Shown here piece by piece: positions 7,847-17,350 of a stretch of 40,182 nt of DNA. Position 1 is the first letter of the stretch; every line of letters starts with the position of its first letter. The position numbers were made by a program, and so were the translations under genes. This DNA is from Leptospiraceae bacterium (lineage in GTDB: Bacteria; Spirochaetota; Leptospiria; Leptospirales; Leptospiraceae), in the NCBI GenBank assembly GCA_017996175.1, contig JAGOHK010000036.1, positions 1 to 40,182 of the forward strand, given 5' to 3'. The notes beneath the pieces were generated by a model, which had not been told where the DNA came from, searched no databases, and was given only the letters and a program-made list of their open reading frames with translations.

Positions 7847-9592
7847 CTAGGTTCGATAAATCTTCCATCCGAAATAGCCAGAGCAGATAATGATAAATAG
7901 CCACACGAGTAGGTTTCCGAAACGAACATAAAAAGTGGGAGAAGAAGAAATTACATCCACTCGACTAGAATAGTATTCACTAGTTCCCAAATCGGTCATG
8001 GTATTATTCACGATTCTACCAAGATGATCTACAAATGCAGAGGTACCGGAGTTTGTGGAACGCACCATCCAACGGCGAAATTCTATCGAACGAAGTCTTG
8101 CTAGTTCCAAGTGCTCATAACTCTCTACGGTTTTTCCATACCACTTGTCATTTGTAATATTTACAATAAAGTCAGGCATCTCAGTTTTGTAAAACTTACG
8201 AACGAACTCAGGTAAAATTACTTCGTAACAAATAAGCGGAAGAAATTTTCCAGCAGACTCTACCTCAGAAATATTTTCTTTGTAGTAGTCTCGGTGTGCT
8301 TGCATATTCATAAAACTGGAATCAACCCACTTTAGATGCGACTTACCAAAAGTAACCTCTGTTTTGTTTTTGAAATACGTAATTAGATTTTGTTCTTCGC
8401 CGGGAATAAATCTTCCAATTTGCGGAATGATACTGTATAGAACAGGGAAAGTTTCGCCAAACGGGATGTATTCGCCAAACGCTAATAGGTATGACTTACG
8501 GTAGAATTCTCCTCGGTTCCCATTTGGATCATAAAGGGTAGAGCTATTATGATAACGTAAATTTTCACGAGAAGGTTTGTTGTTTGCAAAAGATGCATCC
8601 AACTCATTGAAATAAAAATTTGCTTTAAATCGGTTACTGAGTTGGTAAATCAAAGCATCAAATCTCGCCCAGTAAATTAAATCATAACTTGTGGTCTCTG
8701 GCGCATAACGTGCCGAGTAAAAGGGAACACCCGATTCTGGAAGCACTATTAAGTCGGGTTTTTTAGATTCAGAGCCCTCTATCACTAACCGCTCAATTCG
8801 ATTCATCAAAGCTTCCATTGTTTCACGCACTCGTCCATCTCTAAATTCAAGTGGAGCATCTGGTTGGATAATTAGAACTTGTTTCGAATATGCTGGCTCA
8901 ACAGAATTCCACTTCCAAAATAAAATTCCACCAACGGCGGCAAATAGAAGTAATACCGAAAGCGACTGAAGTAGATAACGCGCAGTAAGCGATTTGTACT
9001 TTTGGGATTTAGATTTTACAATTCGCCAAATGGGGTATTGGAAAAGTGGATAGGAAACGATGAACACTAAAATCGAAAGTCCATAAACTCCTGTGTATTC
9101 CACTACTTGTGATAAAATTAAGTTACCCGCTAACAAATTCCCATAGTACCAAGGAAAAATCTGCCAAGTAAAAAATTCAGCGATAATAACGATAAATCCC
9201 GGGAGAAAAATATTGTGTCGTCCTACTTTTTTTCGAAAGTAGCTGAGTAAAACCATGATTACCCCAAACTTCCAATTTACGATTAATCCATATAGAATAA
9301 AGAGGGGAATCGCCATAAAAACTGGGAATCCTCCAAAAACCATCAACATGTAGTTGATCCAGTAATAAGAAAATGTTATGAAAAATATCGAAAATAAAAG
9401 TCCCTTTTTGAGTAAAACTTTGTATTGTCCTCGATACTTTTCTTCAATCCAGAATAGCCCAAATGGAGCAATGAATACAAGCTCACTAAACCCATAGGGA
9501 ACAAAAGATAAAGCAGAAAAAATTCCTACCCAGAGATAACAGAATGTGTTGAAGAATTTTGATTGTTTGAATTTGGAAAACCAATTACGCAT
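7847..9592 (-). CDS. lnt: Apolipoprotein N-acyltransferase
   Basis: A 581-residue inner-membrane enzyme that adds the third acyl chain to the N-terminal cysteine of lipoproteins. Several membrane helices fill residues 15-230, then a nitrilase-fold domain carries the triad Glu286 (L-P-E-S-G), Lys366 (Y-R-K-S-Y-L-L-A-F-G-E-Y-I-P) and Cys455 (I-C-Y-E-V-I), and one helix anchors the C-terminus. The segment W-M-V-R-S-T-N-S-G-T-S-A near the end is typical of Lnt. It is longer than the E. coli enzyme by about 70 residues, mainly between Lys and Cys. It starts 6 bases after gpmI, with GAGGATA overlapping the gpmI 3' end, so the two are co-transcribed. Confidence 0.92.
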   Translation of the reverse strand: MRNWFSKFKQSKFFNTFCYLWVGIFSALSFVPYGFSELVFIAPFGLFWIEEKYRGQYKVLLKKGLLFSIFFITFSYYWINYMLMVFGGFPVFMAIPLFILYGLIVNWKFGVIMVLLSYFRKKVGRHNIFLPGFIVIIAEFFTWQIFPWYYGNLLAGNLILSQVVEYTGVYGLSILVFIVSYPLFQYPIWRIVKSKSQKYKSLTARYLLQSLSVLLLFAAVGGILFWKWNSVEPAYSKQVLIIQPDAPLEFRDGRVRETMEALMNRIERLVIEGSESKKPDLIVLPESGVPFYSARYAPETTSYDLIYWARFDALIYQLSNRFKANFYFNELDASFANNKPSRENLRYHNSSTLYDPNGNRGEFYRKSYLLAFGEYIPFGETFPVLYSIIPQIGRFIPGEEQNLITYFKNKTEVTFGKSHLKWVDSSFMNMQAHRDYYKENISEVESAGKFLPLICYEVILPEFVRKFYKTEMPDFIVNITNDKWYGKTVESYEHLELARLRSIEFRRWMVRSTNSGTSAFVDHLGRIVNNTMTDLGTSEYYSSRVDVISSSPTFYVRFGNLLVWLFIIICSGYFGWKIYRT

Positions 9593-9598
9593 AATAGA

Positions 9599-11245
9599 CT
9601 ATATCCTCTCTAATAAACTAGGTAAATACCCTTCCGGTGCTTCATAACCAAGTAAATCCAAAACGGTAGCCGCAATATTACCAAGACCAGAGTCAGAATC
9701 ACCTTTTAGTTTCCAGCGATTATCTTTATCGTAAATCACAAGGTTCACAGGATTTAAAGTATGACTAGTCTTTGGAAAAAACTTTTCGCCTGCTTTTTGA
9801 GGGTTTCCTTTTTTGTCGAGTTGGTACATCTCATCTGCATTTCCGTGGTCGGCAGTGACTAATAAGGTGTAGCCGTTTTTGTCACAGGCTGATTTCAAAC
9901 GTTCCATGCACGTGTCTAGGAATTCTAGGCTTCTCACTGTTGCCGCATAATTACCAGTATGCCCTACCATGTCGCCGTTGGCATAATTGACTCGGAGGAA
10001 ATTGTATTTTTTCGTTTCAAGAGCGGAGATTAGTGTGTCAGTAATTTCTTTTGCTTTCATTTCCGGTGCTTGGTCGAATGGAATTACGTCAGAAGGAATT
10101 TCTTGGAAAGTTTCGAAATTTTTATCTAAGTAGCCGCTTTTGTTTCCATTCCAGAAAAAAGTTACGTGACCGTATTTTTGGGTTTCGGAAATTGCGTATT
10201 GTTGTAATTTTTCACTAATTAAATATTCACTCAAAGTTCTATCGATGGCTGGAGGGGTTACTAGGTATTTGTCTGGAAGTTTTAAATCTCCATCGTATTG
10301 CATCATTCCTGCGTAGTATACATCTGGCTTTTTACCACGATTGAATTTAGCAAAATTGTCTTGAGTCATTGCGAGGCTAATTTCGATTGCCCGATCACCA
10401 CGAAAGTTAAAGAACACTACAGAGTCTCCGTCTTCAATTTTTCCAACTGCTCCGTTATCGTCTCCAATCACGAATCCAGGGAGATACTGGTCAATAACCG
10501 CAGGATCTTCTTTCCGAAAAGTTTCGATTGCTTCTTCGGCAGAGGAAAAAGTTCTACCTTCTCCTTTTACATGAAAATTCCAACCGCGCTCCACCATCGA
10601 CCAGTCCGCCTCATAACGATCCATCGTAATCGTCATTCGACCACCACCCGATGCAATCTTTATATCGAAGTGCGCATCGCGTTGTTCGGATAAAAATGTT
10701 TCGAATGGTCGAACATATTCCAAAGCAGATTTTTCTGGAACATCCCGACCATCGAGGAGAATGTGAATTCGAACTTTGGAAACACCTTCTTTTTTGGATG
10801 CGGAAATCATTGCTTTTAAATGGTCGATATGGCTGTGAACATTTCCGTCAGAAAGTAAACCTAAGAAATGAAGAGTGGACTTTTTTGTTTTTACATTTGC
10901 AATTAATTCTTTCCAGACATGTCCTTGGAACATTTCGCCAGCGTCTATCGAGTTACTTACCAATTTTGCACCTTGGTCAAAAATTCTCCCGCAGCCAAGA
11001 ACGTTATGCCCCACTTCGGAATTTCCCATATCATCGTCAGACGGCATACCTACCGCTTTTCCGTGTGCTTTTATATGAATTGTAGAATGATTTGTCCAGA
11101 GAGGATTAAGAGTAGGAAGTTTTGCACCTGCTATCGCGTTACCCGCATCAGCGCCTTTTTCGGTGTAACCGACGCCATCTAGAATGACTAGTAATACTTT
11201 GTCTGTAATAGATTTTACATTTTGTTTTTTGATTAATTTTAACAT
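9599..11245 (-). CDS. gpmI: 2,3-bisphosphoglycerate-independent phosphoglycerate mutase
   Basis: A 548-residue glycolytic enzyme interconverting 3- and 2-phosphoglycerate, of the alkaline phosphatase superfamily. L-V-I-L-D-G-V-G gives metal ligand Asp23, and [11 protein letters not shown] gives the catalytic Ser76. H-S-H-I-D-H-L and L-D-G-R-D-V-P mark the insert domain, and [10 protein letters not shown] the second metal site. Full length for the family. TTGAGGAC precedes the ATG. It lies between a DsbA-like gene and lnt in one tight operon. Confidence 0.95.
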   Translation of the reverse strand: MLKLIKKQNVKSITDKVLLVILDGVGYTEKGADAGNAIAGAKLPTLNPLWTNHSTIHIKAHGKAVGMPSDDDMGNSEVGHNVLGCGRIFDQGAKLVSNSIDAGEMFQGHVWKELIANVKTKKSTLHFLGLLSDGNVHSHIDHLKAMISASKKEGVSKVRIHILLDGRDVPEKSALEYVRPFETFLSEQRDAHFDIKIASGGGRMTITMDRYEADWSMVERGWNFHVKGEGRTFSSAEEAIETFRKEDPAVIDQYLPGFVIGDDNGAVGKIEDGDSVVFFNFRGDRAIEISLAMTQDNFAKFNRGKKPDVYYAGMMQYDGDLKLPDKYLVTPPAIDRTLSEYLISEKLQQYAISETQKYGHVTFFWNGNKSGYLDKNFETFQEIPSDVIPFDQAPEMKAKEITDTLISALETKKYNFLRVNYANGDMVGHTGNYAATVRSLEFLDTCMERLKSACDKNGYTLLVTADHGNADEMYQLDKKGNPQKAGEKFFPKTSHTLNPVNLVIYDKDNRWKLKGDSDSGLGNIAATVLDLLGYEAPEGYLPSLLERI

Positions 11246-11265
11246 TTAGTCCTCAAGGTTTATAA

Positions 11266-11898
11266 TTATGTTTTGTTTGCTTCGTTCAAAGCTTGTAGGA
11301 AAATTTCTGTGTCTTGCGCACCGGCAACTCCGATTTTGCGATTGAATACGAAAAAAGGAACTCCTCTAAGTCCAAGTTGCATTCCTTCTTCGATGTCGGA
11401 TTTGACATTATCCGCTAGTGCATCTCCTGAAAGTACTTCTAAAATTTCTTCTCGATTCAGTCCAACCTCTTCGCCTAAAGTAGTAAGTGTTTCATGATCG
11501 GCAAAATTTTTTCCTTCCGTAAAGTAGGCTTTAAATAATTTTTCTTCGATTGCATCTCCAAGCCCATGTTTCTTTGCAAGTTGAATCACACGATGTGCAT
11601 CAAAGGAATTTGCAACCACCGCCTTATCGAAATTATACTCAAGTCCAACCGACTTAGCCATATTAACCACGTTTTCATGCATCTTAATCGACCACTCGCG
11701 CGATTGCCCTTTCGCCTCTGCCAGATAAGTATAAATATCTTTATCGGGTTGAAATTTTATATTTGGATCAAGTTGATAACTTTTCCAAGTGATTTTTACT
11801 TCGTCTTTTTTAGGAAATTTTTCCAGTGCGGCTTCAAACTTCCGTTTTCCAATATAACAAAATGGACACATTATGTCCGACCAAATTTCTACTTGCAT
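11266..11898 (-). CDS. DsbA/FrnE-family thiol oxidoreductase
   Basis: A 210-residue protein with a thioredoxin-fold CxxC (C-P-F-C, Cys11 and Cys14) in S-D-I-M-C-P-F-C-Y-I-G-K, a helical insert, and the cis-proline motif G-V-P-F-F-V-F near residue 175. This is the FrnE/2-hydroxychromene-2-carboxylate isomerase-like branch of the DsbA family. No signal peptide is seen, so it is likely cytoplasmic. It is the first gene of the operon with gpmI (20 bases away) and lnt. Confidence 0.85.
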   Translation of the reverse strand: MQVEIWSDIMCPFCYIGKRKFEAALEKFPKKDEVKITWKSYQLDPNIKFQPDKDIYTYLAEAKGQSREWSIKMHENVVNMAKSVGLEYNFDKAVVANSFDAHRVIQLAKKHGLGDAIEEKLFKAYFTEGKNFADHETLTTLGEEVGLNREEILEVLSGDALADNVKSDIEEGMQLGLRGVPFFVFNRKIGVAGAQDTEIFLQALNEANKT

Positions 11899-12048
11899 AG
11901 AATTAGCTTTTTATCTTACCTTCCTAACTTCAAGTGTTTTTTAAGTCTAAGTAATGAAAGTTAATTCCCGCTGCCGCAGTATATTTTTAAGTAATTTGCA
12001 ATGGATTAATTTTCTTTCAAAAAAATTTTTATTGTAAAAGGAGATTAC

Positions 12049-12756
12049 ATGTTTAATAAATTATTTCCAATTCTAGCATTTTTCGCATTACAAGGATTAT
12101 TCGCACTGGAAACCAAAAAGTTCAATGGGGAAGCGTTTGACTTAAAAACAGGAAAGCGTTTGTATTACGATCACCACGAAGAATTTTATGAAAACGGAAA
12201 ACATATTTATTCGTTAATTGAATATAAGGACGTTAATGGAAAAGTATTTGCAAAAAAGAAAATCGTATTCCAAAAAAATCCAATTCGAGTCGACTTTAAG
12301 TTGGAAGATTTTAGAGACGGATATATCGAAGGGGCTGACGTTGTTGGAAATAAAATTAATTTCATCTACCGAAAAAACAATAAGGAAGAAATAAAAGAAG
12401 CATCCATTCCAATACCTGCAAATGCAGTTATTGACGGCGGATTCGATTATTTTGTAAGGGAGAATTGGGATCAAATTCTTGCTGGTAATAAAAAGATATT
12501 GAATCTCTGCGCTCCATCGCAACAGGATTGTTTCAAGTTTGTTGTATTTAAAACTAGTGAAACTAAACGGGGCGAGATAGATGTTATTTCTATGAAAGTT
12601 GAATTAAATAATCCAGTTCTTGCTGCTTTTGTAAAACCGATTTTACTAGTTTACGAAAAAGATACAAAAAAGCTTTTACAATATGATGGTATTTCGAATA
12701 TTAACAATGAAGATGGCAAAAGCCATGTTGTGCGAATTACATACAAAAATAATTAG
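12049..12756 (+). CDS. Secreted protein of unknown function
   Basis: A 235-residue protein with a clear signal peptide (hydrophobic residues 6-18, likely cleavage before L-E-T-K). The mature part is beta-rich, has one Cys pair (L-C-A-P-S-Q-Q-D-C-F), and no motif I recognise. A strong AAAAGGAG site lies 5 bases before the ATG. It is followed 8 bases later by an enoyl-CoA hydratase-like gene and probably co-transcribed with it. I do not assign a function. Confidence 0.7.
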   Translation: MFNKLFPILAFFALQGLFALETKKFNGEAFDLKTGKRLYYDHHEEFYENGKHIYSLIEYKDVNGKVFAKKKIVFQKNPIRVDFKLEDFRDGYIEGADVVGNKINFIYRKNNKEEIKEASIPIPANAVIDGGFDYFVRENWDQILAGNKKILNLCAPSQQDCFKFVVFKTSETKRGEIDVISMKVELNNPVLAAFVKPILLVYEKDTKKLLQYDGISNINNEDGKSHVVRITYKNN

Positions 12757-12764
12757 AGGTATTT

Positions 12765-13547
12765 ATGAATTTTAAAAGAGAAGCCTTAAACCTAAGCGGT
12801 GGCAAAGCAGAATTAATCACAATTCAAACCAATGAGCAAAATTCTTTAACCAGACCTACGATGACTGAACTAGCTTCTATTCTAAAAGAAATTCAAGCAG
12901 ACGATTCTTACAAAGGTGCTATTTTAACTTCGGAAAATCCTAAATTTTTTTCGAATGGTCTAGATGCAGAAACCTTAATCAATACTCCACCTGACGAATT
13001 AGTAGATGCAGTTGGTGGTATATGTCTATTATTCGGAGAAATGCTTCGTTTTGACAAACCGCTTGTAGCCGAAGTAACTGGTCATGCAATGGGTGGTGGC
13101 GCTGTTATGACATCGGCTTGCGACTATCGTTATATGCTATCCACCGGATGTCGTATTTCTTTTACCGAAATTGGATTCGGTTTGCCGTTACCCGGAATGT
13201 TTGTATACAAACTCCAACAATCTATTAATCTAACTAATCTGAACGAAATTTGTTTAGAAGCTGCTGCGTACAAAGGACCTGAGGCTAAAGCCGTTGGGAT
13301 GATTGACGATATTGGTGCGACTAGAGAAGAGCTACGAAAGTTTTCTACTAAAAAATTAGAATCTGTCTTTCGTTATCCATTATCCGCAGTTCGTTACACC
13401 AAACAAAACATCAATCGTAGAGCGTTAGACGATTTCGAATTACATCTAAAAAATTCTCGTGATTGGTTGTCTGTTCCTGCGATTAAAAACAATATGCTCG
13501 AAGCAATGAAGGCATTGAAGGAAAAAAGAAGACCTGTGTTTGAGTAG
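12765..13547 (+). CDS. Enoyl-CoA hydratase/isomerase-family protein
   Basis: A 260-residue crotonase-fold protein. The two oxyanion-hole segments are visible (F-F-S-N-G-L-D-A near 62-69 and H-A-M-G-G-G-A-V-M near 106-114), followed by A-C-D-Y-R and S-F-T-E-I-G-F-G-L-P-L-P. It lacks the G-A-G-G-T-Q that follows the catalytic Glu in true hydratases, which leans towards an isomerase or other crotonase activity. It may act in fatty-acid use, the main carbon source of leptospires, but the substrate is open. AGAGG precedes the ATG. Confidence 0.8.
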   Translation: MNFKREALNLSGGKAELITIQTNEQNSLTRPTMTELASILKEIQADDSYKGAILTSENPKFFSNGLDAETLINTPPDELVDAVGGICLLFGEMLRFDKPLVAEVTGHAMGGGAVMTSACDYRYMLSTGCRISFTEIGFGLPLPGMFVYKLQQSINLTNLNEICLEAAAYKGPEAKAVGMIDDIGATREELRKFSTKKLESVFRYPLSAVRYTKQNINRRALDDFELHLKNSRDWLSVPAIKNNMLEAMKALKEKRRPVFE

Positions 13548-13571
13548 AGGTCACTTTGCTAACGTTGATAC

Positions 13572-13641
13572 GATTGCGGAAATTAAGGATGGAGAAAGAA
13601 ATTACTTCAAAATGCCGCAATCATTCGCTGTCGCTAGCGAC
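13572..13641. repeat. Inverted repeat and palindrome between convergent genes
   Basis: GATTGCGG (13572-13579) pairs with CCGCAATC (13615-13622), and a perfect 12-bp palindrome GTCGCTAGCGAC follows at 13630-13641. It lies in the 127-base gap between the convergent enoyl-CoA hydratase gene and the next minus-strand gene. There is no T-run, so it is more likely a repeat fragment than a terminator. Confidence 0.4.
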
Positions 13642-13674
13642 CGGACTATTTCGTAATATAACAATAAGTATCTA

Positions 13675-14220
13675 CTATATTTCAATTTTGTAACGAAGTC
13701 CTCTTTCGTGATAAAGACTTTTTACATATTTCTCAACTTCAATTTGAGAAATATCTTTACGGTTAAATAGATTCCTGAAAACTTCGATCGCATCATTAAA
13801 TTTACTTTTCCATTTTTCAGGATACAAATAAACATTTCGAAGTTTGTGATTGTCTTTATATTCAAAGAAAGGAGCTTCAATGGAATGGTATTCAGTAAAA
13901 ATTTCCTCTGCTTTTTCTAACGCAAAGTAATCACAAGGGAAATACTTTACTGATTTATCTGATAAGGTAACGTCAATAATTTTATTTTCGAATTCTATCC
14001 AGGCATGGTGTCTAAGTTTTACTCCAAGTCCGAAACTTTCTTTATTAGATGTACCTTTAAGTAAGTCATAAATAACTATACCTTCTTCGTAACTTCCTTC
14101 TCTAAATTCTTTTATGTTTATAAAAACATCTAAGCTACTATGAAAACTTGGATTATATGTAGATAACGAAAATTTTCTATGGTATTTCTGTGATAGCTCT
14201 AAATTAATTTCGATTTCCAT
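13675..14220 (-). CDS. Hypothetical protein
   Basis: A 181-residue, charged, probably cytoplasmic protein without signal peptide or membrane segment. The segment R-H-H-A-W-I-E-F-E-N-K-I-I-D-V-T (about residues 90-105) resembles the H-A-W-x-E ... I-I-D-x-T core seen in several transglutaminase- or papain-like hypothetical families, but an upstream catalytic Cys is not evident, so I do not claim an enzyme. The gene stands alone between a repeat and the toxin-antitoxin pair. Confidence 0.6.
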   Translation of the reverse strand: MEIEINLELSQKYHRKFSLSTYNPSFHSSLDVFINIKEFREGSYEEGIVIYDLLKGTSNKESFGLGVKLRHHAWIEFENKIIDVTLSDKSVKYFPCDYFALEKAEEIFTEYHSIEAPFFEYKDNHKLRNVYLYPEKWKSKFNDAIEVFRNLFNRKDISQIEVEKYVKSLYHERGLRYKIEI

Positions 14221-14328
14221 GCGAAACCCTACTTCCTTTTATATTGTAAAAATTTTTAGTAAGGCTATACTTTATTAGCCACCTAATTTCTAAATAAAAC
14301 AAACTTCCCTACTGCGAGAAAACTCTAC

Positions 14329-14601
14329 TCAAGAAAATAAATCAGAATGAGAACCAGTTCTTTCAAAAATAATTATATCAGTTTCAATTTTATAAATTAA
14401 AAGCCAGTCTGGCGCGATATGACATTCACGCCTTTCTTTAAAATTTCCTATGAGTTTATGGTCTTTTAATTTCGCAGGCAAGGGCTTATTATCGATTAGA
14501 AGTCCAATTACATCTTTCAATTTTTGTAAGTCTTTATTTCTTTTTTTACAAAGTCTTAAATCTTTTTCGAATTGATTTGTATAAGCTGATTTAAAAATCA
14601 T
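14329..14601 (-). CDS. YafQ-family mRNA interferase toxin
   Basis: A 90-residue RelE-superfamily toxin, expected to cut mRNA on the ribosome. Residues aligned with the YafQ active site are all present: His48, His61, Asp65, Trp66, His85 and Phe89, in H-I-A-P-D-W-L-L-I-Y-K and R-T-G-S-H-S-D-L-F. Its start overlaps the antitoxin stop by 4 bases, the usual antitoxin-first arrangement. The pair looks intact. Confidence 0.9.
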   Translation of the reverse strand: MIFKSAYTNQFEKDLRLCKKRNKDLQKLKDVIGLLIDNKPLPAKLKDHKLIGNFKERRECHIAPDWLLIYKIETDIIIFERTGSHSDLFS

Positions 14602-14858
14602 AGTTTAAGTGCTTTAAATAAATCTTCCTTTTTCTGGAAGGATTTTCTTTTTCTTAAAGAATCAGTTTCTTCAAATGTTTTAAGAGTAATTTTATTTGGA
14701 ATTTTAATTTCAAAAGGGATTCCTTGTCTTAGACGAATTTGGCTGTAGAAAATATTAATTGCTTCGGATGGAGAAATTCCAAGTGCTAATAAAATATTCT
14801 CAACATCTTTTTTTAAATTATCTTCTACTCTTGCTCGAATCATTGCAGTTTTCGACAT
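14598..14858 (-). CDS. RelB/DinJ-family antitoxin
   Basis: An 86-residue protein with an N-terminal ribbon-helix-helix (M-I-R-A-R-V-E-D-N-L-K-K-D-V-E, then L-G-I-S-P-S-E-A-I-N-I-F) and the R-Q-G-I-P-F-E-I segment typical of DinJ. The C-terminal part should wrap the YafQ toxin. A perfect GGAGGAG lies 6 bases before the ATG. The pair probably represses its own promoter just upstream. Confidence 0.9.
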   Translation of the reverse strand: MSKTAMIRARVEDNLKKDVENILLALGISPSEAINIFYSQIRLRQGIPFEIKIPNKITLKTFEETDSLRKRKSFQKKEDLFKALKL

Positions 14859-14876
14859 GTAAATCTCCTCCTATCT

Positions 14877-14904
14877 AGTATCACATTTGGGGTACAATTG
14901 TCAA
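14877..14904 (-). promoter_or_regulatory. Promoter of the DinJ/YafQ operon
   Basis: On the minus strand TTGACA (14904-14899), a 16-base spacer and GATACT (14882-14877). An ACAATTGT palindrome overlaps the -35 element and could be part of the antitoxin operator. Confidence 0.6.
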
Positions 14905-14969
14905 GATAAAAAATATCTATGAATTAATTCCCTGCCATCCCAAATCAATTCTAGTTAAAAATTTAACTT

Positions 14970-15374
14970 CTATTTCTTCCCTTTCAACTCTTCCATATCA
15001 CTTAGCTCAACGGACAATGCGTTAGTAGAAATCTGAACTTCCCAGACGGAGAGAGTTAGAGAAATAATTAAAAGCACAAGACTAAACTGAAAAATATACC
15101 GCGCAAACTCCATTTCGCCATTAAAAATAAAAAACATACAGATTACACAAAGTAACAAACTTGAAATTCCGAAGAATTGCATGTTTCGAATCAGAGTAAG
15201 TCTTAGGCGTAAAGATTTTATTTGGACAAATACTTTTTGTTCTTTTGATTTTTCATATTGAGAGTATAAATCTCGAATTAGTTTTGAAAGACTTAGGAAA
15301 CGATTTGTAAACGCGAGCATGAGAAGGGAAATTGCGGGAAATAAAAGCGAAGGTGTATTTAGAGTGAGTTCCAT
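14970..15374 (-). CDS. DUF2721 membrane protein
   Basis: A 134-residue protein with three hydrophobic segments (about 8-25, 62-85, 92-112) and the DUF2721 pattern: P-A-I-S-L-L-M-L-A-F-T-N-R-F near the start, a basic amphipathic stretch, then I-S-L-T-L-S-V-W-E-V-Q-I-S-T-N-A-L. Function unknown for the whole family. Divergent from the DUF445 gene. Confidence 0.8.
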   Translation of the reverse strand: MELTLNTPSLLFPAISLLMLAFTNRFLSLSKLIRDLYSQYEKSKEQKVFVQIKSLRLRLTLIRNMQFFGISSLLLCVICMFFIFNGEMEFARYIFQFSLVLLIISLTLSVWEVQISTNALSVELSDMEELKGKK

Positions 15375-15510
15375 AAGTTAGATTGCTGTGAATATTAGAA
15401 ATGAGTCAATAAATATATGATTCTAGTTTAATTTACGAAAAAATAAATTTAAGATTGCATAAAAAAACGAAAATACTTTTTTGAAGAGAGTAAAGAAGGG
15501 GAGAGAGACT

Positions 15511-16740
15511 ATGCAATGGTTACAAGAGTTAATTCAAAATCATCCTGACTTAGTAAAATACATTTCGATTCCAATAACCTGCGCGTTTGTAGGTTGGGTG
15601 ACAAATTATATTGCAGTGAAAATGATTTTTCATCCTGCAGAATTTTTTGGAATTGGTAAACTTGGTTGGAAAGGAATTATTCCCAATCATGCGGTTAAGA
15701 TGAGTAGCCTCATCGCAAAAATTTTGACTGCCCGTTTGGTAAAACCGCACGAGTTATTTCAGCGTGTGAATCCAAATGAAATTAATCACCAGATCCAAGA
15801 CTTAATTGATATCAAAGCAAAAGAAATTATAAAAGATATTATTGCTACTGAAAATCCCCTCCTTTGGAGTTTACTTTCAGAAGATATAAAAAAATCCTTA
15901 GAAGATGAAGTTCGGCGTGAAATTCCGAAACAGATTGTGCATATTTATAAATCCTTTGGAGAAGAGTTAGATAACGTTTTAGAGTTTGATGAAATTATAA
16001 AATCTTCTCTGAGTGGAAAAAAAACGTCTATCTTAATTGAAATGTTTCAACGTTGTGGGGGACCGGAATTTAGATTTATAATTGTGTCTGGAATTTATTT
16101 TGGATTTTTGATCGGCTTAATACAATTAGCCTTTATTAATATACTTGGTCAATGGTGGACAATGCCAATCATGGGAGTTGTGGTTGGATATTATACGAAT
16201 TGGATTGCACTCCAGATGATTTTTAAACCACTCGAACCTACTAAGTATTTTTTCTTTATCACTTATCAGGGACTTTTTTTAAAACGCCAAGAAGCTGTAG
16301 CGATTGAGTTTGCAAATGTAGTAGCGCATAACGTTCTAAATACTGAAAACTTAGTTCGTTTAATTTTCACAGGGAAAGGGGGAGATTTACTGATTAAATT
16401 AGTGATTGAACGAGCATACAAACTCACCCATGAAAAAATGATGGAAAAAGCTCCCCTTATGCCAGTTGTCCTCGGCTCTGAAAAAATTCGCCAAATTAAA
16501 GAAAGCATTGCGGAGAAGCTAATCTGGATTTTACCCGAGGTTGCGAATAGAATTCAAGACTACCTAACTGATAGGTTACAAATAGAAAAAACAATTTCGG
16601 ACAGATTGTCGGTACTTCCAAAGGCAGAATTTGAAGAACTTCTTCATTCAGTATTTAAAGAAGATGAGCTAACCCTGATTATCCTTGGGGCATTACTCGG
16701 TGGACTTGCAGGGCTTTATCAGGCATACTTAGTATTTTAA
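15511..16740 (+). CDS. DUF445-family membrane protein
   Basis: A 409-residue protein of the DUF445 (YheB-like) family. The N-terminus W-V-T-N-Y-I-A-V-K-M-I-F-H-P is repeated near residue 230 as Y-Y-T-N-W-I-A-L-Q-M-I-F-K-P, showing an internal duplication of a membrane re-entry motif. Hydrophobic segments lie at about 15-35, 195-240 and the extreme C-terminus, with long amphipathic helices between. The ATG at 15511 is chosen because GAAGGGGAGAGAG precedes it, over a TTG ten codons earlier. Function not established. Confidence 0.85.
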   Translation: MQWLQELIQNHPDLVKYISIPITCAFVGWVTNYIAVKMIFHPAEFFGIGKLGWKGIIPNHAVKMSSLIAKILTARLVKPHELFQRVNPNEINHQIQDLIDIKAKEIIKDIIATENPLLWSLLSEDIKKSLEDEVRREIPKQIVHIYKSFGEELDNVLEFDEIIKSSLSGKKTSILIEMFQRCGGPEFRFIIVSGIYFGFLIGLIQLAFINILGQWWTMPIMGVVVGYYTNWIALQMIFKPLEPTKYFFFITYQGLFLKRQEAVAIEFANVVAHNVLNTENLVRLIFTGKGGDLLIKLVIERAYKLTHEKMMEKAPLMPVVLGSEKIRQIKESIAEKLIWILPEVANRIQDYLTDRLQIEKTISDRLSVLPKAEFEELLHSVFKEDELTLIILGALLGGLAGLYQAYLVF

Positions 16741-16746
16741 ATTGCA

Positions 16747-16775
16747 TTGACATCTAATCTTACGTTTAGTATGTT
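16747..16775 (+). promoter_or_regulatory. Promoter of the SRPBCC gene
   Basis: TTGACA (16747-16752), a 17-base spacer and TATGTT (16770-16775); CGGAGAG at 16795-16801 is the ribosome binding site for the ATG at 16807. Confidence 0.55.
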
Positions 16776-16806
16776 GAAAGAATAAAATTACAATCGGAGA
16801 GAAATT

Positions 16807-17349
16807 ATGAAAATTTTTTTAGGAATAATCGTTGGAATATTTTTGGTCTTAGCAGTATTAACCGCTATCGCACCAAAGGAATTTAAGTTAGAAAGTGAAA
16901 TTATAGTCAATAAACCAAAAGCGGAAGTGTTTGGTCATTTGAAATTTTTAAAGAACCACGAACAATGGAATGCTTGGTCGAAAAAGGACCCTGCTATGAA
17001 AAAAGAATTCAAAGGGACTGACGGAATGGTTGGATTTATTTCTTCTTGGGAAAGTAATCACGAAGAAGTTGGAACTGCGGAACAGGAAATTCTAAACATA
17101 GTTGATGGACTAAGGTTAGACACTGAGATTCGTTTCAAAAAACCATTCGAAGGTAAATTCAAATCTTACGTCACTACAGAATCTGTAAATCAAGATCAAA
17201 CCAAAGTGCTTCTTGGAATGTCGGATACTATGCAGTTTCCTATGACAGTCATTAGCTTCATTGTGAATGTTTGTCTCGGCAATCAAAAGAAAATTCAATC
17301 TAACATGGATGAAAGTTTAAATAACTTTAAAGTGCTTTTGGAAAAATAA
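16807..17349 (+). CDS. Membrane-anchored SRPBCC-family protein
   Basis: A 180-residue protein with one N-terminal membrane helix (about residues 3-22) followed by a START/Bet v1-like (SRPBCC) domain: V-N-K-P-K-A-E-V-F-G-H-L-K-F-L, W-N-A-W-S-K-K-D-P near 57-65, and the long C-terminal helix. The fold binds hydrophobic ligands in a deep cavity; the ligand is unknown. A decayed membrane-protein gene begins 1 base after the stop, so the two once formed an operon. Confidence 0.8.
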   Translation: MKIFLGIIVGIFLVLAVLTAIAPKEFKLESEIIVNKPKAEVFGHLKFLKNHEQWNAWSKKDPAMKKEFKGTDGMVGFISSWESNHEEVGTAEQEILNIVDGLRLDTEIRFKKPFEGKFKSYVTTESVNQDQTKVLLGMSDTMQFPMTVISFIVNVCLGNQKKIQSNMDESLNNFKVLLEK

Positions 17350-17350
17350 A

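Noticed and set aside
10298..11182. Several long plus-strand open frames opposite gpmI
   Set aside because: They are antisense to a full-length, well-conserved enzyme, overlap one another in different frames, and resemble no family; they are shadows of gpmI codon use.
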